From assembly GCF_003119115.1 (NCBI RefSeq), contig NZ_CP022367.1, forward strand, positions 1,846,930 to 1,910,929: a stretch of 64,000 bases of DNA. Reading direction: 5' to 3'. Below, piece by piece: positions 44,920 through 53,337 of this stretch. The position numbers were made by a program, and so were the translations under genes. This DNA comes from Azospirillum sp. TSH58 (GTDB lineage Bacteria > Pseudomonadota > Alphaproteobacteria > Azospirillales > Azospirillaceae). The notes beneath the pieces are model-generated. The model saw nothing but the letters and a program-made list of their open reading frames with translations. It had not been told where the DNA came from and ran no database searches. Position 1 is the first letter of the stretch. Each line of letters starts with the position of its first letter.

Positions 44920-46251
44920 ATGACCATCCAGATTCTCATGCCCGCCCTCTCTCCGACCATGACCGAGGGCAACCTCGCCAAGTGGCTGAAGAAGGAAGGC
45001 GACGCGGTGAAGTCCGGCGACGTGATCGCCGAGATCGAAACCGACAAGGCCACCATGGAAGTCGAGGCGGCCGACGAAGGCCGTCTCGGCAAGATCCTCG
45101 TGCAGGCCGGCACGCAGGGCGTCGCGGTGAACACCCCGATCGCCGTGCTGCTGGAAGAGGGCGAGGACGACAGCGCGCTGAGCAAGGCCGCTGCCCCGGC
45201 TCCCGCCCCGGCGGCGGCGGCCGCCGCGGCTCCGGCCCCGGCCGCCTCCGCTCCGGCGGCCGCCCCGGCCCCGGCTCCGCAGGCCGCCGCTCCCGCCCAT
45301 GGCGGTGGCCGCGTGTTCGCCAGCCCGCTGGCCCGCCGTCTGGCCGAGCAGGCCGGTCTCGACCTGAAGGCCGTCAAGGGCACCGGCCCGAACGGCCGCA
45401 TCGTCAAGGCCGACATCGAGGCCGCGAAGGCCGGCGGCACCGCCAAGGCCGCTCCGCAGGCCGCCGCCCAGGCTCCCGCCGCGGCCCCGGCGGCTGCTCC
45501 GGCCGCCGCCGCTCCGACCCCGAAGGCCGCGGGCATCGACGCCAAGGACCTGTCGGACAAGCTGGGCATGCGCTACAAGGCGCAGCCGAACAGCTCCATG
45601 CGCAAGACGATCTCCCGTCGTCTGACCGAGGTGCAGCAGACGGTGCCGGACTACTTCCTGGCCATCGACTGCGAGCTGGACGCGCTGCTGAAGGTCCGCT
45701 CCGACCTTAACGCCCGCTCCAAGGACTACAAGCTGTCGGTCAACGACTTCATCATCCGCGCCGCCGCGCTGACGCTGAAGAAGTTCCCGAACATCAACGC
45801 CGCCTGGTCGGAGGAGGCCATCCTCCGTTATGACCACGTCGACATCTCGGTCGCCGTGGCCACCCCGACCGGCCTGATCACGCCCATCGTCAAGAAGGCG
45901 GAGACCAAGGGTCTGGCCGAGATCTCCAACGAGATGAAGGGTCTGGCGGAGCGCGCCCGCGACGGCAAGCTGAAGCCGGAGGAGTATCAGGGCGGCACCT
46001 TCTCGATCTCCAACCTCGGCATGTACGGCATCCGGGAGTTCGCGGCGATCATCAACCCGCCGCAGGCCTGCATCATGGCGGTCGGCGCCGGCGAGCAGCG
46101 TCCGGTCGTGAAGAACGGCGCGCTCGCCATCGCCACCGTGATGACCGTCTCGGTCACCGTGGACCACCGCGTCGCCGACGGCGCGCAGGGTGCGGAATTC
46201 CTCGCGGCTTTCAAGAAGCTGATCGAGGACCCGCTGAGCATGCTGCTGTAA
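44920..46251 (+). CDS. pdhC: dihydrolipoamide acetyltransferase (E2)
   Basis: 443 residues from the ATG at 44920 (AGGAGGG upstream). The lipoyl domain (Lys43) is followed by a long Ala/Pro linker. Next is the E3/E1-binding domain (ASPLARRLAEQAGLDLKAVK, then GTGPNGRIVKADIEAA), a second Ala/Pro linker and the catalytic domain with DHRVADGAQGAEFL (HxxxDG). It transfers the acetyl group from lipoamide to CoA and forms the complex core. It has a single lipoyl domain, the second one being on PdhB. Confidence 0.95.
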   Translation: MTIQILMPALSPTMTEGNLAKWLKKEGDAVKSGDVIAEIETDKATMEVEAADEGRLGKILVQAGTQGVAVNTPIAVLLEEGEDDSALSKAAAPAPAPAAAAAAAPAPAASAPAAAPAPAPQAAAPAHGGGRVFASPLARRLAEQAGLDLKAVKGTGPNGRIVKADIEAAKAGGTAKAAPQAAAQAPAAAPAAAPAAAAPTPKAAGIDAKDLSDKLGMRYKAQPNSSMRKTISRRLTEVQQTVPDYFLAIDCELDALLKVRSDLNARSKDYKLSVNDFIIRAAALTLKKFPNINAAWSEEAILRYDHVDISVAVATPTGLITPIVKKAETKGLAEISNEMKGLAERARDGKLKPEEYQGGTFSISNLGMYGIREFAAIINPPQACIMAVGAGEQRPVVKNGALAIATVMTVSVTVDHRVADGAQGAEFLAAFKKLIEDPLSMLL

Positions 46252-46264
46252 GGGGGCGCGGACC

Positions 46265-47662
46265 ATGGCTGACATGAACTACGATCTCATCGTCATCGGC
46301 GGCGGTCCGGGCGGCTATGTGGCGGCGATCCGCGCCGCCCAGCTCGGCCTCAGCACCGCGGTGGTGGAGCGTGAGAACCTCGGCGGCATCTGCCTCAACT
46401 GGGGCTGCATCCCGACCAAGGCGCTCCTGCGCTCCGCCGAGGTGCTGCGCAACGCCAAGCACGCCGCGGAGTACGGGCTGGTCATCCAGAACCCGTCCTT
46501 CGACCTGGACAAGGTCGTTCAGCGGTCCCGCAAGGTGGCGGGGCAGCTCAACGGCGGCGTCAAGCACCTGCTGAAGAAGAACAAGGTCGCCGTCATCGAG
46601 GGCGAGGCCAAGCTGCTCGGCAAGGGGCAGGTGGCCGTGACCAAGGGCGGTGCTGCGGTCGGCACCTTCGGGGCGAAGAACATCATCATCGCCACGGGCG
46701 CCCGCGCCCGCACCCTGCCGGGTCTGGAGGACGACGGCAACCTCGTCTGGACCTACCGCAAGGCGATGACCCCGAACACGACGCCGAAGTCGCTGCTGGT
46801 CATCGGCTCCGGCGCCATCGGCATCGAGTTCGCCAGCTTCTACAACGAGCTGGGCGCCAAGGTGACGGTGGTCGAGGTGATGGACCGCATCCTGCCGGTC
46901 GAGGACGAGGAAATCTCGACCTTCGCCCGCAAGCAGTTCGAAAAGCAGGGCATGCGCATCATCACCAACGGCAAGGCCGGCAACCTGCGCAAGGGGGCCG
47001 ACAGCGTGACGGTGGCGGTGGAAGCCAACGGCAAGACCGAGGACATCACGGTCGACCGCGTGATCCTCGCCGTCGGCATCGCGCCGAACACGGAAAATCT
47101 GGGCCTGGAGAACACCAAGGTCCAGACCGACCGCGGCCACATCAAGACCAACGCCAACTGCCAGACCGACGAGCCGGGCGTCTACGCCATCGGCGACGTG
47201 ACGGGGGCTCCCTGGCTCGCCCACAAGGCCAGCCACGAGGGCGTCATCGCCGTCGAGCACATCGCCGGCAAGCACCCGCACGCGCTGGACGTCCGCAACA
47301 TCCCGGGCTGCACCTACTCGCACCCGCAGATCGCGTCGGTCGGTCTGACCGAGAAGAAGGCGAAGGAGGCGGGCTACGAAGTCCGCGTCGGCCGCTTCCC
47401 CTTCATCGGCAACGGCAAGGCCATCGCGCTGGGCGAGGCGGACGGCATGGTGAAGACCGTGTTCGACGCCAAGACCGGCGAGCTGCTGGGTGCCCACATG
47501 GTCGGCGCCGAGGTGACGGAGCTGATCCAGGGCTACACGGTCGCCAAGACCATGGAGACCACCGAGCAGGAGCTGATGCAGACCGTGTTCCCGCATCCGA
47601 CCCTGTCGGAAATGATGCACGAGTCGGTTCTTGATGCCTACGGCCGGGCCATCCACTTCTAA
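46265..47662 (+). CDS. lpd: dihydrolipoamide dehydrogenase (E3)
   Basis: 465 residues. FAD-binding VIGGGPGGYVAAIRAAQLG, the redox disulfide Cys43/Cys48 in GGICLNWGCIPTKALLRS, the NAD-binding IGSGAIGIEFASFYNELGA and the catalytic His-Glu in FPHPTLSEMMHES are all intact. It reoxidises dihydrolipoamide with NAD+. It sits in the pdh operon, 13 bases after pdhC, so it is dedicated to PDH, although it may also serve the oxoglutarate complex. Confidence 0.95.
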   Translation: MADMNYDLIVIGGGPGGYVAAIRAAQLGLSTAVVERENLGGICLNWGCIPTKALLRSAEVLRNAKHAAEYGLVIQNPSFDLDKVVQRSRKVAGQLNGGVKHLLKKNKVAVIEGEAKLLGKGQVAVTKGGAAVGTFGAKNIIIATGARARTLPGLEDDGNLVWTYRKAMTPNTTPKSLLVIGSGAIGIEFASFYNELGAKVTVVEVMDRILPVEDEEISTFARKQFEKQGMRIITNGKAGNLRKGADSVTVAVEANGKTEDITVDRVILAVGIAPNTENLGLENTKVQTDRGHIKTNANCQTDEPGVYAIGDVTGAPWLAHKASHEGVIAVEHIAGKHPHALDVRNIPGCTYSHPQIASVGLTEKKAKEAGYEVRVGRFPFIGNGKAIALGEADGMVKTVFDAKTGELLGAHMVGAEVTELIQGYTVAKTMETTEQELMQTVFPHPTLSEMMHESVLDAYGRAIHF

Positions 47663-47795
47663 GTGGCCGGCCTGATCGACCGGGTGGAGTCTGATCGACG
47701 GTCGTTTCCTCCCTCGCCCTCCGGGGCGGGGGAGCAACGATTCCGACTCCGTCATCCTTTTGGCGGTGTTGTTTCGTTTCGGCCGATAATCAGAC

Positions 47796-47824
47796 TTGAC
47801 CGGTCGGTCATTCCGGCCTATCCG
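47796..47824 (+). promoter_or_regulatory. candidate promoter of lipA
   Basis: TTGACC (47796-47801) and TATCCG (47819-47824), 17-base spacer, in the 280-base gap between lpd and lipA. It would give lipA its own transcript separate from the pdh operon. Confidence 0.4.
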
Positions 47825-47942
47825 GCGGGACCGCGTCCGCCGGCCCAGCGCCGTCCCCGGCGCCGCCCCTTGTGCGGTTGGCGGCGCGTTACCGTTCAGC
47901 ATCGGCGCTGCCACCGGGCAGCCCGTGGGAGCACTTCAGACC

Positions 47943-48899
47943 ATGACCGTGGCCGATCACCCCGAGAAGCTTCGCCATCCCGAAAAGGCCCACAAGCCCG
48001 ACAACCCGATCCAGCGCAAACCGGGCTGGATTCGCGTCAAGGCGCCGACCAGCCAGGAATACAACGAGACGCGCAACCTGATGCGCGGGCTCAAGCTCAA
48101 CACCGTGTGCGAGGAGGCCGCCTGCCCGAACATCGGGGAGTGCTGGAAGCACAAGCACGCGACCTTCATGATCCTCGGTTCCGTCTGCACCCGCGGCTGC
48201 GCCTTCTGCAACGTCGGTACCGGGCGTCCCGACCAGCTCGACCCGCACGAGCCGGACAATGTGGGGGAGGCAGTGGCCCAGCTGAAGCTGAGCCACGTCG
48301 TCGTCACCTCGGTGGACCGCGATGACCTGGAGGACGGCGGGGCCGAGCATTTCGCCCGGACCATCCGCGCCATCCGCGCCGCGTCGCCGGACACCACCAT
48401 CGAGATCCTGACCCCCGACTTCCAGAAGAAGAAGGGCGCCGTGGAGGTGGTGGTCGAGGCGAAGCCGGACGTCTTCAACCACAATCTGGAAACCGCACCG
48501 CGCCTCTACCCGACGATCCGTCCGGGCGCCCGTTACTTCACCTCGCTGCAGCTGCTGGCGCGGGTGAAGGAGCTGGACCCGTCGATGTTCACCAAGTCGG
48601 GAATCATGGTGGGCCTGGGCGAGACGCGCGAGGAGGTCGGGCAGGTGATGGACGACCTGCGCGCCGCCGATGTTGACTTCATGACGATCGGCCAGTACCT
48701 CCAGCCGACGCCCAAGCACGCGGCGGTGGACCGGTTCGTGACTCCGGAAGAATTCCAGAGCTACGCAACACTTGGCCGCGGCAAGGGTTTCCTGATGGTG
48801 GCCTCGACGCCGCTGACCCGCTCCAGCTATCACGCGGGGGCGGACTTCGCGAAGCTGCGGGAGGCTCGCCTCCGCAAGCTCGCGGCAACGGCGGGCTGA
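47943..48899 (+). CDS. lipA: lipoyl synthase
   Basis: 318 residues from the ATG at 47943. The auxiliary cluster motif is CEEAACPNIGECW and the radical-SAM motif is CTRGCAFCNV; the C-terminal RSSYHAGADF carries the conserved RSSY Ser. It inserts two sulfurs into octanoyl groups on lipoyl domains. It lies directly downstream of the pdh operon, whose PdhB and PdhC need lipoylation. Its TGA stop falls inside the 15-bp tandem repeat that separates it from the next gene. The upstream in-frame extension to 47796 lacks LipA character. Confidence 0.93.
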   Translation: MTVADHPEKLRHPEKAHKPDNPIQRKPGWIRVKAPTSQEYNETRNLMRGLKLNTVCEEAACPNIGECWKHKHATFMILGSVCTRGCAFCNVGTGRPDQLDPHEPDNVGEAVAQLKLSHVVVTSVDRDDLEDGGAEHFARTIRAIRAASPDTTIEILTPDFQKKKGAVEVVVEAKPDVFNHNLETAPRLYPTIRPGARYFTSLQLLARVKELDPSMFTKSGIMVGLGETREEVGQVMDDLRAADVDFMTIGQYLQPTPKHAAVDRFVTPEEFQSYATLGRGKGFLMVASTPLTRSSYHAGADFAKLREARLRKLAATAG

Positions 48900-48935
48900 A
48901 AGGCGGCGGGCTGAAGGGCGGCGGGCTGAGAGGCG
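48891..48935. repeat. 15-bp tandem repeat, three copies
   Basis: Three units of GCGGGCTGA(A/G)(A/G)GGCG cover 48891-48935. The first contains the lipA stop; the third ends 24 bases before the START-domain gene. Copy number may vary between strains. Confidence 0.85.
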
Positions 48936-48958
48936 GCCGAAAGAGAAACGGAGCGGGT

Positions 48959-49426
48959 ATGCCGACGCACGCGGAAAAGAAGGTTCTTCCCTACACGCCG
49001 GAGCAGATGTACCGGCTGGTCGCCGATGTGGAGAAGTACCCGGAATTCCTGCCCTGGTGCCTCGCCGCCCGCATCCGCCGCCGCGAAGGCGACGTGATGT
49101 TCGCGGACCTCGTGATCGGCTTCAAGATGGTCCGCGAACGCTTCACCTCGCGCGTGGAACTGGACGAGGCGAACCGCCGCATCAACGTCCAGTACACCGA
49201 GGGGCCGTTCCAGTATCTGAACAACCACTGGATCTTCACCCCGCACGAGGGCGGCGTCTGCGTCGACTTCTACGTGGACTTCGAGTTCCGTTCGAAGATG
49301 CTGCAGAAGATCATGGGCGTTCTGTTCAACGAGGCGGTGCGCCGCATGGTGCAGGCCTTCGAGACCCGCGCCAACCAGCTCTACGGTGCGGGCGCCACCC
49401 GGCCCGCCGCGGCGCGGACGGCCTGA
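48959..49426 (+). CDS. START/Coq10-like domain protein (RatA family)
   Basis: 155 residues. MPTHAEKKVLPYTPEQMYRL, YPEFLPWCLAARIRRREGD and EFRSKMLQKIMGVLFNEAVR match the SRPBCC fold of the RatA/Coq10 family. Enterobacterial RatA inhibits ribosome association; mitochondrial and alphaproteobacterial Coq10 bind ubiquinone. In alphaproteobacteria the ubiquinone role is more likely, but sequence cannot decide. It follows lipA by 59 bases. Confidence 0.85.
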   Translation: MPTHAEKKVLPYTPEQMYRLVADVEKYPEFLPWCLAARIRRREGDVMFADLVIGFKMVRERFTSRVELDEANRRINVQYTEGPFQYLNNHWIFTPHEGGVCVDFYVDFEFRSKMLQKIMGVLFNEAVRRMVQAFETRANQLYGAGATRPAAARTA

Positions 49427-49439
49427 GGCCGGCGCTCCC

Positions 49440-49943
49440 TCAGCGAATCGCGGTTTCCGGGCGGGCGGTGCGCAGCCGCTCCAACGCGGTCTGCACGGTC
49501 GCCAGCCGCACCGCCTCGCGGTCGCCGGGGAAGGTGTATTCCTTGTGCTTGGCGGCCCCGCGGCGGACCGCGGTGGCGATGTAGACGCGTCCGACCGGCT
49601 TCTCCGGCGTCCCGCCACCGGGACCGGCGACACCGGTCACCGCCACCGTCACGTCGGCCTTCGACTTCGCCAGGGCGCCCACCGCCATCGCGACCGCCAC
49701 CTCCGGGCTGACCGCGCCGTGGGCATAGATCAGGCTGGGCGGCACGCCGAGCATCTCGGACTTGGCGACGTTGGAGTAGGTGACGAAGCCGCGGTCAACG
49801 ACCTTGGACGACCCCGCGATGTCGGTCAGCGCCCCGGCGATGAGGCCGCCCGTGCAGGACTCGGCGGTCGCCACCGTGTAGCCGGCCAGTTCATACTCGG
49901 CGAGGAGCTTGGCGGCGAGTTCGCGGATGTGATCGGGAAACAT
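49440..49943 (-). CDS. pncC: nicotinamide-nucleotide amidase (CinA C-terminal domain)
   Basis: 167 residues from the ATG at 49943. Only the CinA/PncC amidase domain is present: TVATAESCTGGLIAGALTDI with the conserved ESCTGG Ser, YAHGAVSPEVAVAMA, and VAVTGVAGPGGGTPEKPVG. It deamidates NMN to nicotinate mononucleotide. The N-terminal competence/ADP-ribose domain is lacking, as in most short proteobacterial forms. It begins 63 bases after the ispDF stop on the same strand, so cotranscription is likely. Confidence 0.9.
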   Translation of the reverse strand: MFPDHIRELAAKLLAEYELAGYTVATAESCTGGLIAGALTDIAGSSKVVDRGFVTYSNVAKSEMLGVPPSLIYAHGAVSPEVAVAMAVGALAKSKADVTVAVTGVAGPGGGTPEKPVGRVYIATAVRRGAAKHKEYTFPGDREAVRLATVQTALERLRTARPETAIR

Positions 49944-50006
49944 GCGGGGTCCCTTTCGTCGTCTTGCGGAATCCCCTCTCCCCAGAGGGATGAGGGTTGA
50001 GAACAC

Positions 50007-51215
50007 CTATCCCGGAAGGCGGACCGTCGCCACCGCCTGCGCCGCGATGCCCTCGCCGCGCCCGGTGAAGCCCAGCCGCTCCGTCGTCGTCGCCTTCACG
50101 CTGACCCGGTCCACCGGCATGCCCAGAATTTCGGCAACGCGCGCGGTCATCGCCTCGCGGTGCGGGCCGACCTTCGGGCGCTCGCAGATGATCGTCACGT
50201 CGACATGGGCGATCCGCCCGCCGCGCGCCGTCACCAGCTCCGCCGCGTGTTTCAGGAACAGCGCGCTGTCGGCGCCGCGCCATTGCGGGTCGCTGGGCGG
50301 GAAGTGGCTGCCGATGTCCCCGGCGCAGAGAGCGCCCAGGATGGCGTCGGTGAGCGCGTGCAGCCCGACGTCGGCATCCGAATGGCCGTCCAGGCGGTGC
50401 GTGTGCGGCACCCGCACGCCGCAGAGCGTGACGTGGTCGCCCTCGGCGAAGCGGTGCACGTCGAAGCCCGACCCGGTCCGGATATCGGACAGGGCGGAAT
50501 CGAGCGCGCGGGCGGCGCGGGTCAGGTCGTCGGGGGTGGTCACCTTGAAATTCTCCTCCCTGGCGGGCACCAGCGCGACCGGAAGCCCGGCGCGTTCGGC
50601 GACCGCCGCGTCGTCGGTCAGTTCCAACCCGGCGGCGGCGCGATGCGCGGCCAGGATGTCGGGAAAGCGGAAGCCCTGCGGGGTCTGGGCGCGCCACAGG
50701 CCGCTGCGGTCCACCGTGCCGGTCACCAGCCCGCCGCCCAGCCCGCCGCCCAGCCCGCCATTGCCGCGCTTCAGCGTGTCGGCGACCGGCACGGCGGCCA
50801 GCGCCGCGGGGGAATGGTCCAGCGCCGCGATCACCGCGTCGATGGTGTCGGCGTCGATCAGCGGGCGGGCAGCGTCATGGATCAGCACCAGATCCGGTGC
50901 CGACTCGGCCAACGCCTCCAGGCCGTTGCGCACCGAATCCTGGCGGGAGGCTCCGCCGGCCACCGGCTCGGGCAGGTCCAGCCCCGCGACGGCCGCATCG
51001 TAGAGATCGCGGAAGGCGGGATTGATCACGACGCGCACCGCGCTCACCTTGGGGTGGCGCCGGAAGGCCTCCACCGTGCGGAGCAGAACGGGCTGGCCGG
51101 CCAGATCGAGATACTGCTTGGGTCGCTCGGCGCCGAACCGTTGGCCGGTGCCGGCGGCGACGATCAACGCGATGCAGGAAGACGCGTTAACGGAAGACGC
51201 GTTGACGCAAGACAT
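50007..51215 (-). CDS. ispDF: bifunctional IspD/IspF of the MEP isoprenoid pathway
   Basis: 402 residues. The N-terminal half is 2-C-methyl-D-erythritol 4-phosphate cytidylyltransferase (ALIVAAGTGQRFGAERPKQY, IHDAARPLID). The C-terminal half from about residue 240 is MEcPP synthase (RTGSGFDVHRFAEGDHVTLC, GHSDADVGLHALTDAILGAL, ERLGFTGRGEGIAAQAV). The fusion is common in alphaproteobacteria. Two low-complexity spots stand out: a duplicated VNASS at the N-terminus and a Gly/Leu run near residues 153-163 encoded by a 12-bp tandem repeat. Confidence 0.94.
   Translation of the reverse strand: MSCVNASSVNASSCIALIVAAGTGQRFGAERPKQYLDLAGQPVLLRTVEAFRRHPKVSAVRVVINPAFRDLYDAAVAGLDLPEPVAGGASRQDSVRNGLEALAESAPDLVLIHDAARPLIDADTIDAVIAALDHSPAALAAVPVADTLKRGNGGLGGGLGGGLVTGTVDRSGLWRAQTPQGFRFPDILAAHRAAAGLELTDDAAVAERAGLPVALVPAREENFKVTTPDDLTRAARALDSALSDIRTGSGFDVHRFAEGDHVTLCGVRVPHTHRLDGHSDADVGLHALTDAILGALCAGDIGSHFPPSDPQWRGADSALFLKHAAELVTARGGRIAHVDVTIICERPKVGPHREAMTARVAEILGMPVDRVSVKATTTERLGFTGRGEGIAAQAVATVRLPG
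50727..50759. repeat. 12-bp tandem repeat within ispDF
   Basis: CAGCCCGCCGCC in 2.75 copies; in the protein it reads as GGLGGGLGGGL within the IspD half. In-frame, so the enzyme is not disrupted. Confidence 0.85.
51181..51210. repeat. 15-bp tandem duplication at the ispDF start
   Basis: Two copies of GACGCGTT(A/G)ACG(G/C)AA (13 of 15 identical) encode the repeated NASSV/NASSC at residues 2-13. An in-frame N-terminal expansion. Confidence 0.8.
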
Positions 51216-51270
51216 TGGGCGTTTCCCTGCCGTTTGGGCTATGGTATCCGCGCTTGACGGGCTGGCCGCG

Positions 51271-51284
51271 TGACGCTTACGTCA
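51271..51284. promoter_or_regulatory. palindrome between ispDF and the ccsA-like gene
   Basis: TGACG-CTTA-CGTCA is a 5+5 inverted repeat in the divergent spacer. Possible operator for either gene; no known consensus was matched with confidence. Confidence 0.3.
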
Positions 51285-51410
51285 TGGCGGTCGGCGCCCG
51301 GAGCCTAGCCGGTCACCGGCGTTCCGCCAAGAGCCCCTAGGCCGGAGCGGCGAAGACTTGTCCAACAGCGACTTTGGGTTTCCGCAGAGGGAAGGGCACG
51401 GGTCCGCCGC

Positions 51411-52226
51411 ATGTCGCAGAACATCGTCTACAGCCTGACCGCGCTGGTGGCGCTGCTGCCGGCGTCCATCTATCCCTATCACCGGATCGCGGGGCAGGGG
51501 GCGGACGGGCGGTCCCCCTATTTCTGGGGCGCCCTGGCGCTGGGCTTCGCCGGGCCGGCGGTCTGGGCGCTGACCCAGGTGGCGGGACGCTGGCACACCG
51601 GCCTGTCCACCGCGCTGTGGATCACCATCGCCGCCTGCATGCTGCTGTTCATGGGGATGAGCGCGCTGACCCGGTCGGCGTGGCGGCTGTCGCCGCTGCT
51701 GCTGCCCTATCTGCTGACGGTCGGCGCCTTCGCGACGCTGGCCCAGCAGGCGCCGGCACCGGTGCTGCGCGGCGGGGCGCCGGGCATCTGGATCGACCTG
51801 CACATCGCGGTGTCGGTCATCACCTACGCGCTGCTCACCATGGCCGCCGTGGCGTCGCTCGCCGCCTTCCTCCAGGAACGGGCGCTGAAGTCGAAACGCC
51901 CGACTCCGCTGACCCGCTTCCTGCCCCCGGTGGCGGAAAGCGAGCGGATGCAGCTCCATCTGCTCGCCGCGTCGGAGGCGGTTCTGGGGGCCGGTCTCGC
52001 CACGGGAATGGCGGTGCTCTATTACGAAACCGGCGCGCCGCTGCGCGCCGACCACAAGACGCTTTTGTCGGTTGCCAGCTTCGTCGTCATCGGCGGGTTG
52101 CTGCTGGCCCACGCCCGCACCGGCGTGCGCGGACGGATGGCGGCGCGTCTCGTGCTGATCGCCTACCTGCTGCTGACGCTCGCCTATCCGGGCGTCAAGT
52201 TCGTCACCGACGTCCTGCTCGGCTAG
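51411..52226 (+). CDS. CcsA/YpjD-like cytochrome c assembly membrane protein
   Basis: 271 residues with eight or so hydrophobic spans. The region GIWIDLHIAVSVITYALLTM and the ending LAYPGVKFVTDVLL match the CcsA/YpjD part of the heme-handling CcmC/CcsA family. The WWD motif of true heme exporters is not evident, so it is the YpjD-like branch often found near ffh or signal-recognition genes. Inner membrane. It is the only gene between the ispDF promoter and dusB. Confidence 0.7.
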   Translation: MSQNIVYSLTALVALLPASIYPYHRIAGQGADGRSPYFWGALALGFAGPAVWALTQVAGRWHTGLSTALWITIAACMLLFMGMSALTRSAWRLSPLLLPYLLTVGAFATLAQQAPAPVLRGGAPGIWIDLHIAVSVITYALLTMAAVASLAAFLQERALKSKRPTPLTRFLPPVAESERMQLHLLAASEAVLGAGLATGMAVLYYETGAPLRADHKTLLSVASFVVIGGLLLAHARTGVRGRMAARLVLIAYLLLTLAYPGVKFVTDVLLG

Positions 52227-52256
52227 CTCCCGCGCATGTCAGCCACCGCGGCGCAC

Positions 52257-52280
52257 GCGGGATGTGCACTTGCAACATGC
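52257..52280. promoter_or_regulatory. motif shared with the pdhA leader
   Basis: A 24-base stretch starting GCGGGATGTGCACTTGCAAC matches 19 of 24 bases with 42338-42361 before pdhA. It lies 71 bases before the dusB ATG and overlaps a TTGCAA that might serve as a -35 element. Possible common regulator site. Confidence 0.3.
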
Positions 52281-52350
52281 CGAAACGCTGTGCTACCGTG
52301 CACAAATTCTCATCATATAGCTAATGTGCCCATCATGTGGGCAGGTGAAC

Positions 52351-53337
52351 ATGGCCATTCAAATCGGCACCATCTCGCTTGAGGGTCCGGTGATCCTCGC
52401 TCCTATGTCCGGCGTCACCGACCTGCCGTTCCGGCGGCTGGTGAAGCAGTCGGGCTGCGGATTGGTCGTGTCCGAGATGGTCGCGAGCCAGGCGATGATC
52501 CGCGAGAACCGCCAGACGCTGCGCATGGTCGAATGCGAGCCGGAGCAGTTCCCCATGGCGGTCCAACTCGCCGGCTGCGAGCCCGACGTGATGGCCGAGG
52601 CGGCGAAGCTGAACGAGGATCGCGGAGCCGCCATCATCGACATCAACTTCGGCTGCCCGGTGAAGAAGGTGGTCAACGGCCACGCCGGCTCCTCCCTGAT
52701 GCGCGACGAGGCGCTCGCCGCGCGCATCCTGGAGGCCACGGCGAAGGCGGTGTCCATCCCGGTGACGCTGAAGATGCGCAAGGGCTGGGACGACAACAGC
52801 CTCAACGCCCCCCGCCTCGCCCGCATTGCCGAGGAGTGCGGGATCAAGCTGGTCACCGTTCACGGCCGCACCCGCGAGCAGTTCTACAACGGCACCGCCG
52901 ACTGGTCCTTCATCCGCTCCGTCAAGGACGCGGTGTCGATTCCGGTGGTGGTCAACGGCGACATCACCTCCTTCGACGCCGTGGATCGCGCGCTCGCCGA
53001 GTCCGGCGCCGACGGGGTCATGATCGGGCGCGGCGCCTACGGCCGCCCCTGGTTCCCCGCCCAGGTGATGCATTACATCCGCACCGGCGAACGGTTGCCC
53101 GACCCGCCGCTCCACGAGCAGCTCGACACGCTGCTGGAACATTACGACGCCATGCTGACCCATTACGGCGTCGAGGGCGGCCTGCGCGTCGCCCGCAAGC
53201 ACATCTCCTGGTACTCCACGGGCCTGCGCGACTCCGCCGAATTCCGCTCGGAGGTCAACCGCATGTCCGATCCCGAACGAGTGCGCGGCTTCATCCGCGA
53301 CTTCTACGCCCCGGCGATCGAAAGGATGGCTGCCTGA
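52351..53337 (+). CDS. dusB: tRNA-dihydrouridine synthase (NifR3)
   Basis: 328 residues from the ATG at 52351 (GGCAGGTGA upstream). The FMN-barrel signatures ILAPMSGVTDLPFRRLV, AAIIDINFGCPVKKVVNGHA with catalytic Cys102, VTVHGRTREQFYNG and DGVMIGRGAYGRPW are present. It reduces uridines in the tRNA D-loop. In Azospirillum and Rhodobacter it is historically nifR3 and heads the nifR3-ntrB-ntrC operon; its stop overlaps the ntrB start by one base. Confidence 0.95.
   Translation: MAIQIGTISLEGPVILAPMSGVTDLPFRRLVKQSGCGLVVSEMVASQAMIRENRQTLRMVECEPEQFPMAVQLAGCEPDVMAEAAKLNEDRGAAIIDINFGCPVKKVVNGHAGSSLMRDEALAARILEATAKAVSIPVTLKMRKGWDDNSLNAPRLARIAEECGIKLVTVHGRTREQFYNGTADWSFIRSVKDAVSIPVVVNGDITSFDAVDRALAESGADGVMIGRGAYGRPWFPAQVMHYIRTGERLPDPPLHEQLDTLLEHYDAMLTHYGVEGGLRVARKHISWYSTGLRDSAEFRSEVNRMSDPERVRGFIRDFYAPAIERMAA

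Noticed and set aside
42423..45569. Minus-strand open frame of about 1050 codons
   Set aside because: Antisense to pdhA-pdhB-pdhC; its Ala/Gly-rich start mirrors the E2 linkers.
52270..52299. sigma70 promoter TTGCAA/TACCGT before dusB
   Set aside because: The -10 fits at only three of six positions with an 18-base spacer; too weak to list as a promoter, and no NtrC site consensus was seen nearby.
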